DNA from: Pseudomonadota bacterium
Lineage (GTDB): Bacteria > Desulfobacterota > Syntrophobacteria > Syntrophobacterales > Syntrophobacteraceae
DNA: 28,856 bases
NCBI GenBank assembly: GCA_023416335.1
Contig: JAEZHY010000010.1
Coordinates: forward strand, 1 to 28,856
Reading direction: 5' to 3'
Shown: in pieces, positions 24,340-28,856 of the stretch
How the letters are laid out: each line of letters begins with the position of its first letter
Position numbering within the stretch: position 1 is the stretch's first letter
Program-made: the position numbers and the translations under genes
Notes under the pieces: model-generated
Seen by the model: the letters and a program-made list of their open reading frames with translations, nothing else
Database searches by the model: none
What the model was told of the DNA's origin: nothing

Positions 24340-24797
24340 CGATGGCCGGACGGTGGGCACGGTGAAGCTTGTGCCCACCCCACCTCACTGCCGTCAGCTT
24401 GTTATGTGCCGTTGGTTCCCAAGGTCCGCCTTGGGAACCCCGCCCCGGCAGGCCGGATAGTATCGGTACGTGCTGTGCCGCGGGTGGCCCAGGCAACAGG
24501 TTTTATCGTTGCCTGGGTCCGGAGGACAAGAGGCTTCGGATAGAATTACCGTCCCTCTTGCCTGCCGCACGGGCAACCAAAACCACGTTGCCCGTGTCAC
24601 CCATGGTTTGGTTCCGAGTGCAAGGAGGCGGGCAAGTGGGCACGATGACGTGTTATCCGCTTCGCTCCCTCGACCTCCTATCGGAGACTCGATACAAAAA
24701 TGCACTCTTTTTGAGCATCAGGCCTGCCAAACGGGGGTGTGGCGCCACCGGCTCTTAAGACGCCTGCCGCGCCTCCGTCAGCTTGTTATGTTCCGTG
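24340..24797. repeat. Hairpin-repeat mosaic, copy F
   Basis: Modules in order: GGTGGGCAC/GTGCCCACC (24352-24379), a TTCCCAAGG/CCTTGGGAA palindrome (24416-24437), CCCAGGCAAC/GTTGCCTGGG (24488-24517) and CACGGGCAAC/GTTGCCCGTG (24568-24596). The block 24482-24616 is nearly identical to the inverse of 10421-10557. Near-identical 22-base direct repeats starting CCGTCAGCTTGTTATGT lie at 24391-24412 and 24775-24796, enclosing about 360 bases. Open frames here are repeat by-products; no gene is supported between hicB and the S21-like gene. Confidence 0.85.
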
Positions 24798-24800
24798 GGT

Positions 24801-24834
24801 AAAAATAAAAATCCCAGGTCCGAAGACCTGGGAT
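24801..24834 (-). terminator. Intrinsic terminator with UUCG loop after the S21-like gene
   Basis: Read on the minus strand, a perfect 10-bp stem (ATCCCAGGTC with GACCTGGGAT) with a TTCG tetraloop is followed by TTTTATTTTT. It is an unusually good terminator, 100 bases after the stop of the S21-like gene. Confidence 0.93.
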
Positions 24835-24935
24835 CGATTTTTCTTAGCGGATACTCAAGGCAGGATGAAAAACGGACCGGCCAGAAGCTTTCCTTTAGAA
24901 TGTAATTGCAGCTATGCGCCTGCCGCGCGGCATTC

Positions 24936-25133
24936 TCATGCCGACCGCATCAGGCGGCGCTCCCGGCGCTGAATGCGCTTGATTGCCTTCTTCTTTTTGA
25001 TTCGCCTGCGCTCTCCCTTGGAGAGGTAGTAATTGTGGCGGCGCAAAACAGGCTGGACGTTTTTCTGGAAATCTTTGCGGAGCTTGCGAATCTTCTTCTC
25101 TATGCTCTCTTTTGGTTCCGCATCCATTACCAA
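24936..25133 (-). CDS. rpsU: Ribosomal protein bS21-like
   Basis: This encodes a 65-residue, very basic protein. The segment VQPVLRRHNYYLSKGERRRI followed by a Lys/Arg-rich helix matches the build of bS21 (arginine-rich helix after an RRxxYY motif), a small-subunit protein that helps initiation. The N-terminal part is divergent from the usual form. The start is uncertain: TTG at 25133 is five bases after AGGTGA, whereas ATG at 25127 is eleven bases away; I use TTG. It lies 135 bases downstream of fusA on the same strand and may share its transcript. It ends before a strong terminator. Confidence 0.75.
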   Translation of the reverse strand: MVMDAEPKESIEKKIRKLRKDFQKNVQPVLRRHNYYLSKGERRRIKKKKAIKRIQRRERRLMRSA

Positions 25134-25268
25134 TTATTTCACCTGCCTTTCGAGAAAGCCTCCCTGACAGAGGCAATAAAATAACCGGCCGAGTTGAAAA
25201 AGCACAGGCCAGAATCAAATGAGTCTACCTCAGAATCCGATTCAAATCAAGGAATCTTTCGAACCGAT

Positions 25269-27311
25269 TCAGGACTGAGAGGCCAGATCATAGTGGGAGA
25301 AATGCATCGTAAAGGTGGCCCGTCCCTGGGTCGAGGACCTCAGAGCCGTCGAATACCCGAACATTTTCGACAGAGGCACTACCGCGGTGATTACCTGGAT
25401 GGCCTTCCTTGCCGTGATGCTTTCAACCCTGCCTTTCCTCATGTTGATATCACCCAGCACTTCTCCCAGAAATTCGTCGGGAGCGAGGATCTCAACGGAC
25501 ATATAAGGCTCCAGCAGGATGGGCGAGGCTTTTTCGAAGGCATTCCGAAAAGCCATCGAAGCGGCAACGCGGAATGCGAGTTCGCTCGAAACGCCTTCCT
25601 GGAATGTTCCCCCATATACGACGGCTTCGACATCCACCACGGGGTAGCCGGCAACCGTCCCGCTGCTGAGTGCGTCCTGGATGCCCTGCTCGAGGGCGGG
25701 AAAGCACATATCCGGAATGGATTCGTCGCGTATCCTGGTCGAAATGGTATTCCCGGATCCCCTGGCCTTAGCGGAAAGATGGAGCTGAACCATTCCGTAA
25801 TGCCTGGTTCCCCCGATCTCCCGGTCGAAAACGGCGCTGCCTTCGGCGGCCTGGCTGATCGTCTCGCGATAAACAACCTGGGGCTTCCCGGCAGTAACCA
25901 CAACGTGATAGTCGCGCTCCAGCCTGTTCAGAACGATTTCCAGGTGCAGTTCGCCCATGCCGCTTACGATTGTCTGCCCCGTGTCCTGGTTTTCGGTAAA
26001 TCGGAAGGTGGGGTCTTCTTCGGAGAGCTTGGCCAGGCTGTCCAGGAGTTTTTCCTGGTCGGCGCGGGTCTGTGCTTCGACCGCCTGCGAGATGACCGGC
26101 TCGTAGAATTCGACCGGCTCCAGGAGTATGGGCTTTGCCGGATCGCTCAGGGAATCGCCCGTAGTGGCAGTTTTGAGGCCCAGTACGGCAACGATGTTTC
26201 CCGGTCCGGTCTTTTCAATTCTGTCGCGCTTGTTTGCGTGCATCTGAAATATGCGGGAGATCTTTTCGCGCGTACCCTTGGATACGTTCAGCACATCGGC
26301 GCCTACCTGAAGTATCCCGGAGTAGACCCGGACGTATGTCAGCTTTCTGCCCTGGTCCATGTATATCTTGAAGGCAAGGGCCGAGAGGGGGTCCTTTTCG
26401 CTGCTGTTGCGTTCCTCGATCTGATGAGTCTGCGGGTTTGTGCCTTCGATGGCCGGAACGTCGAGCGGGGAAGGGAGAAAATCGACAATGGCGTCGAGAA
26501 GAGGCTGAACGCCTTTGTTCTTGAGTGCGCTTCCGCAGAGCACGGGGACGGCTTTCAACTCCAGGGTCAGCCGCCTTAGGACCGGAATGAGGTGCTCGCC
26601 GGTAATCTCTTCGCCGCCGAGGTACCGCTCCATGAGTTCGTCGTCGAACTCGCCCAGTTTGGCCACGAGGTCTTCCCGGGCTTCTTCCGCAACGGACAGC
26701 ATTGCAGGGTCGATATCGCCAACCTCGAATTCCGCGCCCAGGGTCTCATCGAGCCAGATAATCTGCTTCATGTCGACGAGGTCGATTACGCCCCTGAAAT
26801 CGGATTCGGCCCCAACGGGAAGCTGCAGGGCAAGAGGGATGGTCCTGAATTTATCTGCTATCTGGTTGACGGTATTGTTGAAGTCCGCACCGATACGGTC
26901 CATCTTGTTGACGAAGGCGATTTTCGGAACATGATAGCGGTCGGCCTGGTGCCAGACGGTTTCCGACTGTGGCTCGACACCATCGACTCCGGAAAAGACC
27001 GCAATCGCTCCGTCGAGGACGCGAAGCGAGCGCTCGACTTCGATTGTAAAATCGACGTGGCCGGGGGTATCGATCAGATGGATCTCGTGGTCTTGCCAGA
27101 GGCAGGTCGTGACGGCCGAGGTAATCGTGATTCCCCGCTCCTGTTCCTGCTCCATCCAGTCCATTACGGCCGTTCCGTCATGCACTTCGCCCATTTTGTG
27201 CGACCGGCCTGTGTAGTACAGGATTCGCTCCGTGACTGTCGTCTTTCCGGCGTCGATGTGCGCGATGATTCCAATGTTTCTGTAAGTTTTGAGACGCTTT
27301 GCGTCACTCAT
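25269..27311 (-). CDS. fusA: Translation elongation factor G
   Basis: EF-G is the GTPase that drives translocation on the ribosome. The 680-residue product has the P-loop AHIDAGKTT at 17-25, the switch-I region RGITITSA, switch-[14 protein letters not shown] for guanine recognition, and the C-terminal domains IV and V with [20 protein letters not shown] and a final [20 protein letters not shown]. It ends about 15-20 residues sooner than typical EF-G. It is not in the usual rpsL-rpsG-fusA-tuf order, which suggests a second copy or a genome with a dispersed str operon. A sigma70 promoter lies 67 bases before the start. Confidence 0.96.
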   Translation of the reverse strand: MSDAKRLKTYRNIGIIAHIDAGKTTVTERILYYTGRSHKMGEVHDGTAVMDWMEQEQERGITITSAVTTCLWQDHEIHLIDTPGHVDFTIEVERSLRVLDGAIAVFSGVDGVEPQSETVWHQADRYHVPKIAFVNKMDRIGADFNNTVNQIADKFRTIPLALQLPVGAESDFRGVIDLVDMKQIIWLDETLGAEFEVGDIDPAMLSVAEEAREDLVAKLGEFDDELMERYLGGEEITGEHLIPVLRRLTLELKAVPVLCGSALKNKGVQPLLDAIVDFLPSPLDVPAIEGTNPQTHQIEERNSSEKDPLSALAFKIYMDQGRKLTYVRVYSGILQVGADVLNVSKGTREKISRIFQMHANKRDRIEKTGPGNIVAVLGLKTATTGDSLSDPAKPILLEPVEFYEPVISQAVEAQTRADQEKLLDSLAKLSEEDPTFRFTENQDTGQTIVSGMGELHLEIVLNRLERDYHVVVTAGKPQVVYRETISQAAEGSAVFDREIGGTRHYGMVQLHLSAKARGSGNTISTRIRDESIPDMCFPALEQGIQDALSSGTVAGYPVVDVEAVVYGGTFQEGVSSELAFRVAASMAFRNAFEKASPILLEPYMSVEILAPDEFLGEVLGDINMRKGRVESITARKAIQVITAVVPLSKMFGYSTALRSSTQGRATFTMHFSHYDLASQS

Positions 27312-27377
27312 TTCGGCTAATCCTGCAGCGGCAAACTGAATGAATAGATTCCATCATCATTAAAGGTTAAGCATGTA

Positions 27378-27406
27378 AGTTTAGGAAATTCGCGGAAATC
27401 TGTCAA
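27378..27406 (-). promoter_or_regulatory. Sigma70-type promoter of fusA
   Basis: On the minus strand, a perfect -35 TTGACA (27401-27406) and a -10 TAAACT (27378-27383) are separated by 17 bases. The expected start of transcription is near 27371, giving a leader of about 60 bases. Confidence 0.8.
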
Positions 27407-27602
27407 GAATCCTGCGGTAGTCGCAACTTGTTTGGAGATATTCAATATAGCCTATTCAAAGTAAGAACCGGTTGGAAAATCGTGAAGTGCCGCCTCCGTT
27501 CGTGCCTCTTGCGCTGCGCGTACGGACAAATGTCCGTGCCACCCTTCATTCCAATCGACAATATTCCGCATTTCCTGTTGCACGGTGCGGCACTCTTCCG
27601 CA

Positions 27603-27631
27603 TTGACAGAGGACGACGGCTCGTGTTAGGG
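27603..27631 (+). promoter_or_regulatory. Possible promoter for the riboswitch transcript
   Basis: A perfect TTGACA lies at 27603-27608, and a 17-base spacer leads to a poor -10 (TTAGGG). It is well placed about 15 bases before the riboswitch. The rest of 27407-27645 holds no gene; a short palindrome ACGGACAAATGTCCGT is near 27521-27536. Confidence 0.35.
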
Positions 27632-27645
27632 GTAATGTAATTCGA

Positions 27646-27823
27646 TTAAACCGTCAGGTGCTCAGGAAGCTTAAAGAGGGAATCCCGCGTAATTCGGGAA
27701 CGGTCCCGCCGCTGTGAACGGGGACGAAATCCGATTTAAAGCCACTGTCCGGCGTTGTCCGGATGGGAAGGTTCGGAAAGTAGGACGATCCGTGAGTCAG
27801 AAGACCTGCCTGGTGCGGTTAGA
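27646..27823 (+). promoter_or_regulatory. Cobalamin (adenosylcobalamin-type) riboswitch
   Basis: The conserved core elements appear in order: GGTGCTC, the AGAGGGAATCCCG segment, the GGTCCCGCCGCTGTGA block that includes the conserved CGCTGT, GCCACTG, GGGAAGG, and the 3' GTGAGTCAGAAGACCTGCC (B12 box), with closing pairs AACCG/CGGTT at the base (27649-27653 with 27816-27820). This RNA represses downstream genes when cobalamin is bound. The controlled gene is the cbiK just downstream. Confidence 0.95.
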
Positions 27824-27882
27824 GTACATCGGTACGTGGAAAATACCGTATGACCCGCTGAAGATGAAGCGAATCAGGGTGC

Positions 27883-27917
27883 AATCCTCAGGGCGTTATT
27901 GCTCTGGGGATTTTTTT
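27883..27917 (+). terminator. Riboswitch expression-platform terminator
   Basis: AATCCTCAG pairs with CTGGGGATT, with one G-T pair, and is followed by seven T residues, 32 bases before the cbiK start. Being between riboswitch and gene, it fits ligand-dependent termination. A smaller hairpin (CGGTA/TACCG, 27830-27848) between the two could be part of the switch. Confidence 0.85.
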
Positions 27918-27948
27918 ATGGCTGAAAGCGTATAACGGGGGCAAGGCG

Positions 27949-28842
27949 ATGAAGCAAAGATGGAAAAATCTCGGTTTGTTGAGTATTGGGCTGAGCTTGA
28001 TTCTTTTTTGCGGGCAGGCTCTGGCTGCGCACGGTGGGAAGCTTGAGGTTCGGAAGGCGATACTGCTGGGTGCATTCGGGACAAGCGTGCCCGAGGCGCA
28101 GAAAGCCCTTGAGGGCATCGAGGGGCGTGTGCGGTCGGAATTTCCGGGAACGGAGGTTCGCTGGGCATACACGTCTCGCATTATTCGCGCGAAGATGGCC
28201 AAAGAGGGCAAACGGTTCGAATCGCCGGAAACCGCCCTGGCTCGCCTCATGGATGAGGGATACACCCATGTGGCCGTGCTCTCGCTGCAGACGATTCCAG
28301 GTGAGGAATTCCACGATCTGACGAGGAACGCCCACCTGTTCGAGCAAATGGCCGGGGGATTTCAGAAGGTGGTCGTGGCGAGGCCTCTTCTCTCTTCGCA
28401 CCAAGATATGGAACGGGCAGCAAAAGCGATGCTGAAGAACCTTCCCGACGAAAGAAAATCTGAAGATGCCGTGCTGCTGATGGGGCACGGGTCGTCGAAG
28501 CATCCGGCCGACGGACTCTACCTTGCGATGAACGAAGTCCTTCGAGAACTGGATGCCAGGTCGTTCATGGGCACGGTCGAGGGATATCCTTCCATTGACG
28601 ATCTGCTCCCGAAGCTGAAGGCGGGCAAATCCAAGAAGGTCTATCTCGTACCATTCATGGCCGTTGCCGGCGACCACGCCCGGAAGGACATGGCCGGAGA
28701 CGAGCCTGAGAGCTGGAAATCGGTTTTGAATAAGAACGGCTTCACCACGGAGCCCGTGCTCAAGGGAACGATAGAAAATCCGGAAGTTGTTGCCATCTGG
28801 CTCGATCATCTGAAAACGGCCGTGACGCAACTCGAAAGATGA
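27949..28842 (+). CDS. cbiK: Exported sirohydrochlorin cobaltochelatase CbiK
   Basis: CbiK inserts cobalt into sirohydrochlorin in anaerobic cobalamin synthesis. The 297-residue product aligns with the family at the catalytic residues: H180 (MGHGSSKHP), E211 (VEGYP) and H243 (VAGDHARKD), corresponding to His145, Glu175 and His207 of the Salmonella enzyme. Unlike the cytoplasmic enzyme it begins with a signal peptide (K/R start, hydrophobic core 8-20, cleavage near QALA). Such periplasmic CbiK is known in Desulfovibrio vulgaris, where it binds heme and may serve metal or tetrapyrrole transport rather than synthesis. It is under a cobalamin riboswitch. The neighbours beyond the window end would help decide its role. 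Confidence 0.93.
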   Translation: MKQRWKNLGLLSIGLSLILFCGQALAAHGGKLEVRKAILLGAFGTSVPEAQKALEGIEGRVRSEFPGTEVRWAYTSRIIRAKMAKEGKRFESPETALARLMDEGYTHVAVLSLQTIPGEEFHDLTRNAHLFEQMAGGFQKVVVARPLLSSHQDMERAAKAMLKNLPDERKSEDAVLLMGHGSSKHPADGLYLAMNEVLRELDARSFMGTVEGYPSIDDLLPKLKAGKSKKVYLVPFMAVAGDHARKDMAGDEPESWKSVLNKNGFTTEPVLKGTIENPEVVAIWLDHLKTAVTQLER

Positions 28843-28856
28843 GCAGTCGCTTACAC

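Noticed and set aside
24340..24800. Possible CRISPR array in the repeat-rich region
   Set aside because: The repeats are palindromic modules of different sequence, not a regular series of identical repeats with unique spacers.
24307..24802. Overlapping open frames after hicB
   Set aside because: They follow the repeat mosaic, whose matching copy near 10.4 kb has different frames, so coding is not conserved.
27714..27935. 73-codon frame across the riboswitch
   Set aside because: It overlaps conserved riboswitch elements and the terminator; the RNA structure explains the sequence.

Overview
The window looks like a chromosomal segment of a motile Gram-negative anaerobe, most likely a deltaproteobacterium in the broad sense (Desulfobacterota, Syntrophobacter/Desulfovibrio-like). 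This is inferred from the sigma54-driven flagellar cluster, lipoprotein-type signal peptides, a signal-peptide-bearing CbiK cobaltochelatase of the kind described in sulfate reducers, and a cobalamin riboswitch. No rRNA, tRNA, CRISPR array, integrase or transposase was recognised.

Layout. 1-3220: a small lipoprotein gene and a thioredoxin-reductase-type flavoprotein fused to a thioredoxin-fold front end. 3221-6534: a noncoding stretch with hairpin repeats, then a secreted protein with 13 Asp-box (BNR) repeats on the minus strand. 6535-8863: an unknown small protein convergent with recJ. 9322-10246: a PmtA-like methyltransferase and a DUF1328 membrane peptide. 10247-10916: hairpin-repeat mosaic ending in a near-consensus sigma54 promoter.

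10917-22211 is the motility block. A secreted TPR protein and an NtrC-family sigma54 activator form one unit behind the first sigma54 promoter. A second sigma54 promoter lies directly before flgB-flgC-fliE-fliF-fliG-fliH-fliI-fliJ and a MotE-like gene. This order encodes the rod base, MS ring, switch and export ATPase complex. The activator lacks the phosphoacceptor aspartate in its receiver domain (His51 instead), so it may work without phosphorylation. A LysM/amidase lipoprotein gene follows at 22300.

23159-24296 carries a cupin gene and a hicAB toxin-antitoxin pair, followed by a second large hairpin-repeat mosaic (24297-24800). 24801-27406 is a minus-strand translation region: fusA (EF-G) with a good sigma70 promoter, then an S21-like gene ending in a UUCG-loop terminator. 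27646-28842 is a cobalamin riboswitch with a terminator platform controlling an exported CbiK.

The most unusual features are the family of modular hairpin repeats shared among five intergenic regions, including a roughly 135-nt block present twice in opposite orientation 14 kb apart, and the paired sigma54 promoters around a regulator with a degenerate receiver. I did not find a clear, wholly new multi-gene system; the best candidate is the TPR protein/His51-regulator unit linked to flagellar assembly.
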